A program made the translations under genes and the position numbers. Source: Aquila chrysaetos chrysaetos (taxonomy: Eukaryota > Chordata > Aves > Accipitriformes > Accipitridae). Taken from it: DNA of 64,000 nt. The DNA lies in NCBI RefSeq assembly GCF_900496995.4, contig NC_044022.1, forward strand, positions 15,452,938 through 15,516,937, in the 5' to 3' direction. How positions within the stretch are numbered: position 1 is the stretch's first letter; every line of letters begins with the position of its first letter. Under the pieces are notes generated by a model, which worked only from the letters and a program-made list of their open reading frames with translations, was not told the DNA's origin and did no database searches. Below, piece by piece: positions 38,162-49,218 of the stretch.

Positions 38162-39044
38162 GTCCCTGTACTTTGTGCTGCATATAAAACTAATTAGATG
38201 TAGCCTAAGATAAGATGCAGGATGCAGAGTTTTCAATCCAGTTCGGAGCTGTTCCTACATCCTGCTGTACACACATACTCTTCTATTAGTCTTTTGTGGC
38301 TGAGCAACTTGGTGAAAGGGAAGATACTGTTAATGCTCTAGATTCTTCTAACAAGTTGCTCTCAGAAGCAAAACGAATGAAACCTAATTTGTCATGGATT
38401 TGTCCATAAGAAATCCCCGCATTCATTATGTCATTCTAGTGGTAACAGATATGCTGATTGTCTAGGCAGCTGCTGTCAGGTGTATTGCTTAATGGTGAAC
38501 ACCTCTTGGCTTTTTTCCACAGGAACTGTACCTTAGATTTGTCATTCAGTACCTCTTTTCCAGCATTCATTGTAAGAAATGAACTGCTTTTATATTTTGA
38601 GGGGTTGAAATTCAGCAATGGTTTATATGCTATTAGAGTGAGCTAATACCATCAGTTCTCCCTTGTACCACATACAGATTCGAGCTTTACAAACCAAGAT
38701 GAAAAATCCCAGTAAACAGATTGAGATTTACTGTCAAGTAACTTACATTGGAGGTATTATTTCCATACCTTAACTGTGAGTTAGATAACGTAAATATTCT
38801 GAGATTTTATATATCTTATACCTATCTCCCTGGTTACCAAAGCTGAAGGAAATCTTCTCTATTCTTTTTCCTTCTTCATCCCTGTTCTTCTAGGAATATT
38901 GGTGGGAACACACCCATCAACTTACTTAAAAGCACTTGGGAATCTATCTCAAATACATCCCTTTTAGGAAAAGTTATGCCCTTTCATGCCCTACTTCTTT
39001 CTGTTAACAAAATCTCTGTACACTTCTGTTGGCTTCTCTAGAAT

Positions 39045-39050
39045 AATAAA
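39045..39050 (+). terminator. CCDC82: Candidate CCDC82 polyadenylation signal
   Basis: AATAAA with a GT-rich downstream element at about 39061-39080. A second AATAAA lies at 39103-39108, also followed by a T/G-rich stretch. Confidence 0.45.
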
Positions 39051-39109
39051 ATTGCATTTATGTTTGGTGTAACTGTATTCTTACAAAGGAAAACCATTCT
39101 GAAATAAAT

Positions 39110-42100
39110 GAGTTTTGTACCACATAATGGCGTATGCCCTCTCAGAGCCTTCCTGACTGGTCTTCATTTCTGCTGCCGTCTGAATTTTCTGAAAACTCTC
39201 AAGACTGTATGATTTTTATTTAAAAATTTTGCTATCAAAATGAATGGTTGATTTCTCATCTTGCCACATTTAAACAGTTTGCTACCAAGTTAAAAAGTAA
39301 GTTTGGGAAATTTTGGCTTGCAGATTACTGATAATATTTCAAGGATACATACATTTTGATTGAAAATTAAAACTGGCAAATAGCTCCAGTTATTAGTTTT
39401 ACTCATTTTTTGATATCTACCACATCCAAGATCACATTTCTCACCTCCTCTTTGTTCACCTAAAAAGTGTGAGCTATCTATGTCTGTCTTGTTCCTGCAG
39501 GCATTTTTTTTTCCAGATCTATGTTTTTCTGTCTCTAACAGGGATACAAAAGTATCCTGTTAAGAGTTTCTTGGAAAAAAGTGCCTCCATAGGTTTACTA
39601 ATCTTGTCTGTGACATCACCAGTTGGACTAAGAAAATGCCTACAACTGATATCACTGATTTCTATTTCAGTAGGAAACTGATACTTGATTTGGCTTGGCA
39701 GGGCCTGACATAATGTTTGCGTGTGTATAGTCTCTCTTAAACTTTGATATTCCCCTCACTGAGATTGGAGGAGGTGATAATATTTTTGTGGCTGTTGTTT
39801 TACCTGAAGAGTTTCTACAAGACAGAGAATGTGAAGTATCATTACATAATGTTTACATTTGTCTTCACCACAGGAAATGAAAAGATTGTTTAGAAGAGCT
39901 GTGTATGTAAAAATTTAGATCAAATTTTCCAGGACAAGCTGTAAATGCTAGTACTTGTACAGCATGAAGTACAAAGAGGACTCTTACCCCCTGAGTCTTT
40001 CTATATACAGAAATACTCAGAATATTTCTAGCAGGAAAATTTTGTGCAAATATCTAATGATGGGAGAAGTCAGAAATCTGACCAGTCTTTCATACTCCCT
40101 TTTCCACATTAGAGAATTTGAGGGGAGTTAGGGGGTGAGAGAATATAAAGTTTGTTCCGATAGGGCATTTTTAATTGTCTTTAGTGTTAATTTTTGAAGT
40201 AGTAGCTCTAATTAAGATAAACTACCTGTCTTAATGGAACAATGAAGAGAGCTCAGTATGTGATTAGACTTGGCGTGGGTGATTAATGATCTTGCTTGGA
40301 AATTACTTTGGTTCCTGCAATGTTTCAATAATCTGCTCTAGTTTAAGTTCTGTAACTAGAGACTATGATAATGATAAAGTTCACACAAGGTATTTATGCA
40401 CAGGATCAGGCTTACTAATGTGATGTACTTCTGGGAGAAAAGGCCCTTTTCAGTCTATATTCTATGTCCACTTCTTGCAGTGATGTATGAAAAGAAGTGA
40501 TTTTTCTCCCCGTGTCCCTCAGTTTTTGGAAGGAAAGTCATTTGTGGATCAAATGGGATGGTAAACTTTGCTAGTAGTAGATAGCTGTTACTGTCATTTT
40601 CTTTCAACAGTGGAGGCTTCTCCTGTTTCCAAAAAGCAGCTATTTCTAGCAGTTCAGCAGGCAATTACAGGCAATTCCCATGCTTAGCTCCTCTAGTTTA
40701 CTTTTATTTGGATAAATAAAGACTTGTAGTTTTATGCTTCTTTAAGTCTGTCTGGATAAACAGAGTGGGTGTGTTAGATAAACATATGTAAATACAATAC
40801 CACTCCAAGAGAAATATCCAGCACACACAAACTAGACTTTATAAAGTTGACTTTCTGATTCTGCTTTGAGAAATAAGAAACACCAATTTCTAATCTGAAT
40901 TTAGAGGTGAGACAAAAGAATGTAAGAAAGTATGATCTACCAGCCAAGGAATAATACAAGAAATATGTGAAATGGTACTGAAAGAACCTGATAATAACCC
41001 CCTCAGTGGCTCCACTTCCCTGAATAGTTTATGTGAATTTTGGTATTTTTCTAGGTAGTAAGTGATGGCATGCGGTTGTTTTGTTTGTTGTTGTGGTTTT
41101 TTTCCCTGTTTATTAAATAAGATGTAGACACAGTTTCTTTAGATTGCTCTGAGGATTATATTCTTAATTAAAAAACTGGTGTGTGTTCCAGATGGCTTAT
41201 TTTACAGTTTAAGCAGAGCAGTAATTGCATGCACCTTGTGCCCCAAATTTAAGGACAAGAAAACTGACTCAGGTGCAGTCAGACTCTGCTCCGAAGTTAA
41301 ACAATTTACCGGGTGAGCTGCATGGTACGTGAGCCTGCCTAGCTGGGAATACCCCAGGAAATACACGTATGTATAACTGTAGTCATTCAAAATGGCTAAG
41401 AACCCTCGCTGAAAAGCAAGTAATGGAAATGGCTGAAAATTCAAAGCTCTGGTTTGCAAAACCCTCCGCAGGACTGATATTAAACACGTGCCCTTCCGGT
41501 GGAGTTAATATAACTTTGAAGTAATTTGATACGCGATCTCTAAACACAGATGAACGAGGTATGCGCCTAGATTTAAGCATGTACTCAAGTTTTTAAGTGA
41601 CATAGGTTCAGCACAGCCTTTTTGTTCCACTTTTGGAAAGTTATTAGCACAATGGGATGTCTATGGTGAGAATTCCTAGCTGTGGAACCCAGCACAAATA
41701 AGCATTTTGCTGATCTGGAAGGGGCTGCCGACTTAGGGAACTCGGAGCTTCGACAGCAGTAGTGAATTCACACAGAATAAATGCTCAAGCATGACAGCTC
41801 ATGTGAGATTACAGTATCATGTAGAAAGGTCACAAATTAATGTTGACAGAAGGAAAAAAAGTAATTATTTAGGACCTGTTATGTTAATGTTTTATCATGT
41901 GTGTTTATTAGAATGCCTATGACACGAATCACAAGTGATGTTATGATGATGTTAAGAACCGTTTGCCTTTAAGAAAACTGACAACTAGCCAAACCAAAAA
42001 TGATGAGCGGTACGCAGGGGCTGGCAACATTCCCTAGGGTCTTCTGGACAAAACTTGAAAGGCTGAGGGATGGATTTAGGGCATTTCCTTCTCTGAAACA

Positions 42101-43290
42101 CCAGGGGCAGCATTCGCTGTGTATTGAGAGACCGGGACTTTCAGCGCAGCCCTGCAACCAGCTGTCTCTCGCCCTGAAAGGGATGTATTAAACCACAGAA
42201 CACGAGATGCTGCTTGGCAAAAAGTAAGTCTTAAACACCTTCAGTTAAAATTCAAAAATCTTTGTTCTGAAAGATCATTCTACAAAATCTTGTAAGAGAG
42301 GGAGAACTCCTGCGGCTACTCTGGTATCTTCCGGAGCAGCACCACCAATTCCATATTCCCACAGCAAGTTTGAAAACCCCGGGCAAGACTTCGTTTAAAA
42401 CACCCTTGCTTATTCTCCATGAGATTCGTGTGTTACTGTTACACGTGCGTTCTGTGACTGACCCTCTTAAGCACAGCAGTGACATCTGAGCTGTAAAGAA
42501 CGAATAAAAGCCGTAGGGAGGCCTGAAGCAAAGGTAACATTGTCTATTATTTTACAAACATTAAAATTTCATTTTATTTTCCAACTGTGCCAGCCCATTG
42601 TTCTCAACAGATGCATGCTACCGTTATGTATCAAATAATAACCCACTCTTCCTGGGTTGTTCAAGGTTAAACAAAAAAAATCCCATTTTCCTGTTAGCAA
42701 TAATGCCTTCCTCTGAGGGTAGCACATCCACAAGCCTGGCTTCCCCAGACCTCGACCCTCAGTGAAGAATCAAAGTCTTTGCTGGGGCAAACGTGGGTCT
42801 GAATGTGCTGGAGACTCCGGCTGGTGCTCACACAGCCAGATCCTGGAAACCTGCGTGGGTGGTTGCTGCAACGTGAAGGGGATGGGGGTCATGAAAGCGG
42901 GGGCTTTCGTATTTCCCATATGTCCGGTGCTGTGTATCTTTTATGTATTTTGGGGGGAATTTCCAAGAATGTGTCATTTCATCACTGGCATTCGAAGTAT
43001 TTATGTGTCTGACTTTGGAAGGAAGATAAAACCACCTGAAAGAGGTTAGTTCCTCCTCACCCTCAGCTTAATGCTCCCAGTACGTTGTGATGAAATTTCT
43101 GTATTTTTCTGATTGGACCCGCTGCAGAACTAAACGAGATGATGCGCCCTTGTATTAGGGGCTGTACAGTCCCAAAAGACCTTAAAGGTTTTCCATCAGG
43201 GCTGTGTCTCTGCATGTTTGGGGGCCATTTTTATTCCCAAAGAGGTATTTGGGAATTCGGGTAATACAGCCACAGTAGCAGAGCGGCGTA
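39110..43290. other. Intergenic between CCDC82 and MAML2
   Basis: About 4.2 kb with no recognised exon, repeat or RNA gene. Open frames under 100 codons on both strands appear random. Confidence 0.55.
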
Positions 43291-43862
43291 TTGCTTTATT
43301 ATAAAGCCGACCAGCTCCCAGCTACTTCTGCATCCTCCTTCACAGCTCACCTACAGCAACACGCAGAACCTGACGGCTGCCAGCCGCAGCAAGGCCAGCG
43401 CCAGGGGCCAGACCTCGCAGTCGGCCACCCCTGCTCTAAACAGAGGAGTCGGGCAAGAGGAGCGCCAAGGCTGTGTCTCTCCCGGGGAGGAACCGAAGCG
43501 CAGGCGCTTCGTGCCTTGCCCCAAACACCCAAGAAGGTCGTGTCAGAGCCCGGAGCTCCCACATCCCAAGCCTGACCTCGTGTCGTGCGCTCGTCCCGTG
43601 CATGAGAGCGCCCTAGGAGGCACTGCTTGTTTTTTCGACCGTCTGTTCCAGAGAAATCCAGCTGGTAGAGGAGCGCAGCGCCGTGATTTATTTGAGAACT
43701 CCCTCGTACCCGCCTGAAGGTCTCGCCGCCGGGGGAGGAGGGAGAGAGCGGGAGGCTGCGCTGCTCGGCGGCTGCTCAGGCGGCTCCCCGCCCGCCCGCG
43801 CCCCGGCCCGGCACCCAGGTACCGAGCGAGGAGGGGAAAGGGGATTTCCTTGGCTTCCTCCC

Positions 43863-43870
43863 ATGCAAAT
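43863..43870 (+). promoter_or_regulatory. Octamer motif in the MAML2 CpG island
   Basis: A perfect ATGCAAAT, the POU-factor octamer, embedded in very GC-rich sequence about 1.5 kb before the MAML2 start codon. Confidence 0.35.
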
Positions 43871-44828
43871 ACCTCCCGGGGAGCGGCGGCGGCGGCGGCC
43901 CGACTCCCCTGCGCGGCCGCTGGGAGGCTCCGCGCCTCGCCCCGGCCTCCCCGGCGCCGCGTCCCCGGCCGCGCTATCGGTGACACCCGCCTCCCGCCCC
44001 CGCTCCGCTCCGCTCCGCACGGAGGGGCAACGGGCAGCTCGGGCACCCGGCGGCGGCGGCGGCGGCGGCAGCGTCCGGCGGAGGCAGCGCCGATAGCCCA
44101 CCGGCAACCACCCGCCCCGGCGGGTCGGGGATGGAATATACAAAAACACAAAGGAAAAGTGGCTGGACTGTGCTGGGTGCAAAATGCTGGAAGTTTGTAA
44201 GTGCAACTCTCCGTTTGTAATTACTGTCTGAAGAGGGGCTGGCTTTTTTTTTCCTTTTTCCTTTTTTTTTTTTTCCCCCGTGCTTTTCTTGAAACTGTAC
44301 TTGAAACTATTCAGTGTCTGGGAGTATAAGGGAAAGTATGCGAGAGGAGTTCTCTGCCTGGGTTCGTAGCTTGCTGCTTTATTACTAAGGGGGGAAATAA
44401 GCACTGAAAGCAGTACGGATTTTATCCAGTGGCTGGATTAACTGAAGGCGAAGCGTGGTCTGGAAGTCCACTGACTGACATTGTTCCGGACTGGGGGATC
44501 CGTCTCTATTATTTTTAGAGGAACTACAATTTAGCGGCAGACAGTTGGACGCAGTAATAAACCGAAGAGTGGCCAGCAAAGAGCGGGCGAGAGAAACGAG
44601 AAAGCACAAAGACTAAACTAACCCCAGCCGCCTCCTCCTCCTCCTCCTCCTCCTTCCCCGGCTCTTTATTTGCACAATTACTAAAGACTTTAGGGAAAAA
44701 AAACAACCAACAACAACAACAAAAAAGCAACCCCCACTCCCTCAAATCTACGAGATTTTTGGTCCGCCGGGGGGTTTCTCCGTGCCGCCGAGCACGGCAA
44801 TGCCTTAAATTTCCACTTCAAGGAACAA

Positions 44829-44845
44829 CCCCCCCCCCCCCCCCC
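44829..44845 (+). repeat. 17-nt poly-C run in the probable MAML2 5' UTR
   Basis: Seventeen C. Together with other C and G runs nearby it makes the exact length of this region uncertain. Confidence 0.9.
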
Positions 44846-45360
44846 GCTCCCCCGAAATAAAATAAAATCAATAAACCTGCCAAGTCTCACTCATTCCCGG
44901 GGGAGATCTCCTTCATCCAGGGACTCATTTTGGAGGCAGCGGCTCGCTTTATTTATTTTTTTTTTCCGCCCTCCTCCCCCGGCGGAGCTCCCCCCCCCCC
45001 CCTCCCCGGGCGCCCTTTCCGCCCCGCGGAGCCCCCTCGGCGGGGGCTGCCCGGCCCCGACCCCCGCCCCTCCCGCCCGGCCGATGCTGGCACAACCCTA
45101 GCGCCCGCCGGACGCCCCCCGCCCCGTCCCCGTCCCCGTCCCGTCCCCCCCCCACGATCTGTCAGCCCCCCGCGGGGCCGTCACCGCCCGGGGGCCGGGT
45201 GGGGGTGGGCTGGGGGCGCGGGGCTGACCGCCCTCCGCCCCGCCGCCAGCCCCCGGGCTCGGGCTCCCGCCGCTGCCCCCGCCTCCCCCCCCCCAACCCC
45301 CCCTCCTCCATGCGGCAGTGAGGACCGACCCATCCGGAGGGCCAGGACCGGCAGCCAGCG

Positions 45361-45769
45361 ATGGGCGACACGGCTCCCCCCCAGGCCGCGGGGCTGGGGG
45401 CCGGGCTGCTGGGGGGGGGGCCCGGCGGCGCCCCGGGTGCACAGCGCCATCGTGGAGCGGCTGCGGGCCCGCATCGCCGTCTGCCGCCAGCACCACCTCA
45501 GCTGCGAGGGGCGCTACGAGCGGGGCCGCGCCGAGAGCTCCGACCGCGAGCGGGAGAGCACCTTGCAGCTCCTCCACCTCGTGCAGCAGGGGCAGGGCGC
45601 CCGCAAGGCCGGCAAGCACCCCAAGGCGGCCGCCGCCGGCGGCTCGGCCACCCCCGCCGCCGCCGCCGCCGCCGCCGCGCCCCCGGACTACCACCAGCAC
45701 CTCCTCAGCAACGGCGGCATCAACGGGGAGCAGCCGGCGGGGGAGCAGCGCGCCTCGGCCCTCCTGGCG
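45361..45769 (+). CDS. MAML2: MAML2 exon 1, Mastermind-like Notch coactivator 2 (5' exon only; frame broken in a G run)
   Basis: The start MGDTAPPQAAGLGAG matches the human N-terminus. The Notch/RBPJ-binding Mastermind domain follows in another frame: PRVHSAIVERLRARIAVCRQ, HHLSCEGRYERGRAESSD, STLQLLHLVQQGQGARKAGK. The frame changes within the ten-G run at 45411-45420. With nine G the start would run in frame into PRVHSAIV, so an extra G is the simplest explanation, most likely a sequence or assembly error. After the domain come an alanine tract and PDYHQHLL, NGGINGEQ and SALLA. The exon ends at 45769, phase 0, with the strong donor GTGAGT; human continues LQGSLKRK in exon 2, which lies outside this window. 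MAML2 forms a nuclear ternary complex with the Notch intracellular domain and RBPJ and recruits p300. Corrected exon length is 136 codons. Confidence 0.95.
45657..45680 (+). repeat. MAML2: GCC triplet run coding poly-alanine in MAML2
   Basis: Consecutive GCC codons give an eight-alanine stretch just after the Mastermind domain. The human protein has a longer low-complexity alanine/proline/threonine segment in this position. Length variation is expected. Confidence 0.85.
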
Positions 45770-48700
45770 GTGAGTCACAGCGGCCCCTGCCGGCGGGAGG
45801 GGGCCGCGACGCGCGGCCGTGAGGTGAAGCCCCCCCCCCCCCCCCCGCCCGCTCCCCTCAGGGCACACGCACCCCCCCGCCCCGGCCCGATCCCCGGCAG
45901 CCGCCCCTCCGGCCAGGCGCGAAGGTGGGGTCGGCGCCGAGGCCGAGGCCCGTCCCCAGCCGAGGGCTGGCCGAGGCGGGGGTGCCCGCGGCCGCCCGGC
46001 TCGACCCCGCTGCGCCCGGCGCTCCCCGCGGAGGTTCCTACCGGGTGCTGGGCCCCGCGGTGGCGTCGAGGGTGTGAGGAGCGGCGGGCGGGTCTGCCAG
46101 GCCCGGAGCGGGGGAGCCGGGGCACGTGTCCTCCCTCGAAGGGATTTTGGGACTGCGTGGGCTCTCTTGGGTTGTGGTTCTAAAGAAGCGTCGCGCGCCA
46201 CCGCCCCGCCAAGGCGGTGACAGCGGGCATCCCTGAGGAGGGCCGCCGGCGGCAAACGCTGTCGGCGCATCCCCAAGCGGGGGCGAAAAGCAGCGCTGAG
46301 GTACTGCCCGTGCTCAGAACTGCCCCCCCGCCCCACCTCATCCCGCTCGCCGGGGCGTCGGGCAGCTGTTCTCGCTCGAGGCAGCAGTTTCCCGCCGTGT
46401 CCCTCGAACTCGGCCAGTATTTGCGCACGAGGCGGACGGGCAGCGCCGAGGAACCAGAGCCCGTGCGCGCGGCGGAGCTGCGTGCCTCAGCGACCGGCAG
46501 GCGCTTGCAGAAGCGGCGCGGGAGCGTGCGGCGACGTCCGGCAGAGCGGCGGCTCGCGCCCGGTGCTCCGAGCGCCAGCTCCACCAGAAACGGTCGGTTT
46601 GTTACCGTCACCGAGTGCGTTTCGTGGAGCAGGGTTACAAGAGTGTTCCGGGCACTGCCGCTTCCTAAATGCCGTGTTGACCTTTTTCAACTGGGAATTG
46701 CTCTGAACATGTCAAGGAGGCGAAGCCTTGTCTCCTGTTAACTTTATTACGAGCAGTCCGTGTACCACACTTTTGAAGGCGTGTGCTGCGCTGTGCTGCC
46801 TTCCAACTCTTAATTCTCGGCACACATGCGAAACGTTAAGAGGAGTGACTGCGTCCTGATAGGCCCGTGGCTGCTATTCGAACGGCTGAAAATAGATCGC
46901 TCCCTCCACTCCAGACATCAAACCTATCTTTCTTAGTGCCTGACGTATGCTAAAGCGGGACCTTTGTGGTTGTTTCTCCCTTCTTACCCGGGAGTTCGCT
47001 GCTGTGCGTGGATCAACGTTTGGGGCTGCGTTACTCAGCATCATTTGTGAGGGTGATGATGTAAGTGTTAATGCGATAACATTGTGTCTGAGGGGAGTTT
47101 AGGTGCTTCGACCTGACTCAGTGTTCAGATTAAATCTCCCCACGTTCCTTGTCACAATCGAGAAAGCCATTATCTTATTTTTCCAGTGTGTATTAATGAA
47201 ATGCTTTGCACTTGTCTTGTGGGAAAAAAAAAGGCTTTTGCCTAATAACGTATGTCCCAGAAAAATCTACTTTTCTGAAATCAGGGTCCAGGCCTGTGTG
47301 GGTTTTTTTTGTTTGTTTTCATTTTTTTTCACTAGTTGTTACTATTATTATGAAATAGCTGGAGGCAGCTGTTTGAAAGTTCTAATGAAACAACTCCAAA
47401 GCAAATATTGAAAGATTTTCATCTTTTAAATGCAGAGAGATTGTCCTTGTTTCTGAAATACCGCTAATGTTTGTTAACCTCCTCTTTGCTGGAGAATGCC
47501 GTGCACGGCCCTCGCTCCACGTTGCGTGTTGCGTTACCTCCCAGATAACTCTGTACATATGTGTCTTTGACAAGGGAAAGGTCTGACAAAGTCCCCCTCG
47601 TTTTTGCACGCTAGCGTCCGGTAATCCTGCTGACAAGGTATGTGACTTCACTGGGCATGGGTTCACTGGGCCCTGAACCATGTTTTGACACTGAAGAAAT
47701 GCTGGCTCATGAAGCGGTATTGTTGTAATGGTATCGCTGCACATCACTGATCCTCCCACTCTGTGCTTGACACAGACATTCCTCATTTGCTGCTCTGGTA
47801 GGACTGCCTAATTAAGGAACAGAGAAAGGCATCGGTTCAAAGTCACGTCTCTGTGTCATGGAGGCACATGTTCCCCTTACCCAGAGCTCCGTAGAACGTC
47901 ATTGTTGCAAATATTAAAAAGGAAAAGCAAACCACACAGTGTCTGAGTGGGATGAATTCAAGTGGCTGAGGGTCATACATTGTGCTCCTGGTCTTGAAAA
48001 TTCAGAGGGCAGGGTTGGGCCAGGCAGCAGTGCGGTCTTGCTTTCCCTCCAGCCATAGCTGGAGGAGGAATTTGCTCTACCAGTTATTCCAAAGGTACTT
48101 GAAGAGGAAGGACAAGACAGACTAAGCCTGTGCATTATAAATGGATGGTGAAGAGAACCATCTCTAAGCAGAATTCATCCTCCATGGGGCGTTTCCCAAG
48201 AGGAAATCCAGTGGAAGCCTGATAGGCACTGTTCCTCTAATTCCAGACTTTTTGCTTACACCGGGCAGCAGATCTGAGGTGTGCAGGGTCCTGCAGCGAG
48301 GTGCAGCTCTGAGCTTCAGTTGTGGCAGGTACAGCTCTGGCACAGGGAAGCACAAGACAGGAGCATTTGTGCGAGTCTCACACTGAGCGTATGAGATTGG
48401 ACACATCTCGGACTCCACGGGGGGATTGTAAAGCTTCACCTGCCTTGCTCTAGGTCCACCAGTTAAAAAAGAACTCCGCACAGATAAGAGCAAAGGCAGT
48501 CATAACTCTCTTTGGGGAGTTCTGGCTATCAGGACACTCTTTGTCTGCAAAACCAAGATTGTCCCTGCGCTTCCTCTCCTGAAAATAGCTGGGTTGTTTC
48601 CTTTGCTTTGCAGGTCCCACTGCTCTTGTTACAAGTGTGCCTGCCATGTTTAGTGGCATTGGATGGGTCATTTACACAGTTGGACTCAAGAGTAAATATT

Positions 48701-49151
48701 TGACACTCGATAACATTTGATACAATGTTCACTTGAACATAGCAAAGAGCTTGAAGTGATTATGTGACATTGTTGATACTATTATTTGATAATTATCTTT
48801 TCCCAGTGGACAGTTCAAAACCGGCAGAAGAGAGAGTTTTTAGTGGGGTTTGGTTTGGTCTTAACTCGGCAGAGTTACCTTGATTTTTGAGAAAGCATCT
48901 TTGGCAGCAGCATTTTCTAACTGGAGAGTGGAGACCAGATTTTTTTAGCTGGACCAATGGATGTGCATGGATGTGAAGGAGAAATTTATTCTTCGGTACA
49001 TGGCTAGGAAAGTTTTTGTATTTTCTGCCTCCCTGCATTTCCCAAGGGCTAGCATTTGTTTTTTTATATGGTGGTGTTACTTTTCATGGTACGGAGTGGA
49101 ACAGATAAAATATTCTGTCTTTCTTTTATACATACATCTATAGGTATGTAT

Positions 49152-49218
49152 ATGCCCTCCAGCACTTAGCTGTTTATATTATTTATATTATATACAAACA
49201 GTTAGCCCTGGAGGGCAT
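49152..49218 (+). ncRNA. Candidate miRNA-like hairpin in MAML2 intron 1
   Basis: The left arm ATGCCCTCCAG pairs perfectly with the right arm CTGGAGGGCAT (11 bp). A small 4x3 internal loop follows, then TAGCTGTTT pairs with AAACAGTTA (9 bp with one G-U), then further A-U pairs below an AT-rich terminal loop. The total of 67 nt matches a pre-miRNA in size and shape. It is in sense with MAML2, so an intronic origin is possible. I do not recognise a known miRNA family. It could also be a very short inverted-repeat element. Confidence 0.35.

Larger units (their letters stand above)
36579..39080 (+). other. CCDC82: Probable CCDC82 3' UTR
   Basis: From the stop codon the first good polyadenylation context is AATAAA at 39045-39050, followed within about 30 nt by a GT-rich stretch (TGTTTGGTGT). 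This makes a 3' UTR of about 2.5 kb that includes a sense-oriented CR1. A shorter form using a variant signal cannot be excluded. Confidence 0.5.
43300..45360 (+). promoter_or_regulatory. MAML2: MAML2 CpG-island promoter and 5' UTR
   Basis: GC rises sharply from 43.3 kb and CpG density stays high past the coding start. The block contains an octamer ATGCAAAT at 43863-43870, CGG-triplet runs near 43885 and 44050, a CTC-triplet run at about 44630-44653 and a 17-nt poly-C at 44829. The AT-richer stretch at 44.2-44.9 kb, just before the coding exon, is probably 5' UTR. I see no TATA box that fixes the transcription start. Overlapping open frames on both strands here, up to 412 codons, are GC artefacts. 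Confidence 0.65.

Noticed and set aside
43543-44404. Overlapping long open frames on both strands in the MAML2 island
   Set aside because: Arg/Pro/Ala-rich translations of CpG-island DNA with no recognisable domain.
44930-46183. 417-codon + strand open frame across the MAML2 exon
   Set aside because: Only the part from about 45418 to 45769 is coding (the Mastermind domain in its true frame). The upstream part is GC-rich 5' UTR and the downstream part is intron after a strong GTGAGT donor.
45098-46336. 412-codon minus-strand open frame opposite MAML2 exon 1
   Set aside because: Shadow of a very GC-rich region with few stop codons; composition is low complexity and there is no similarity.
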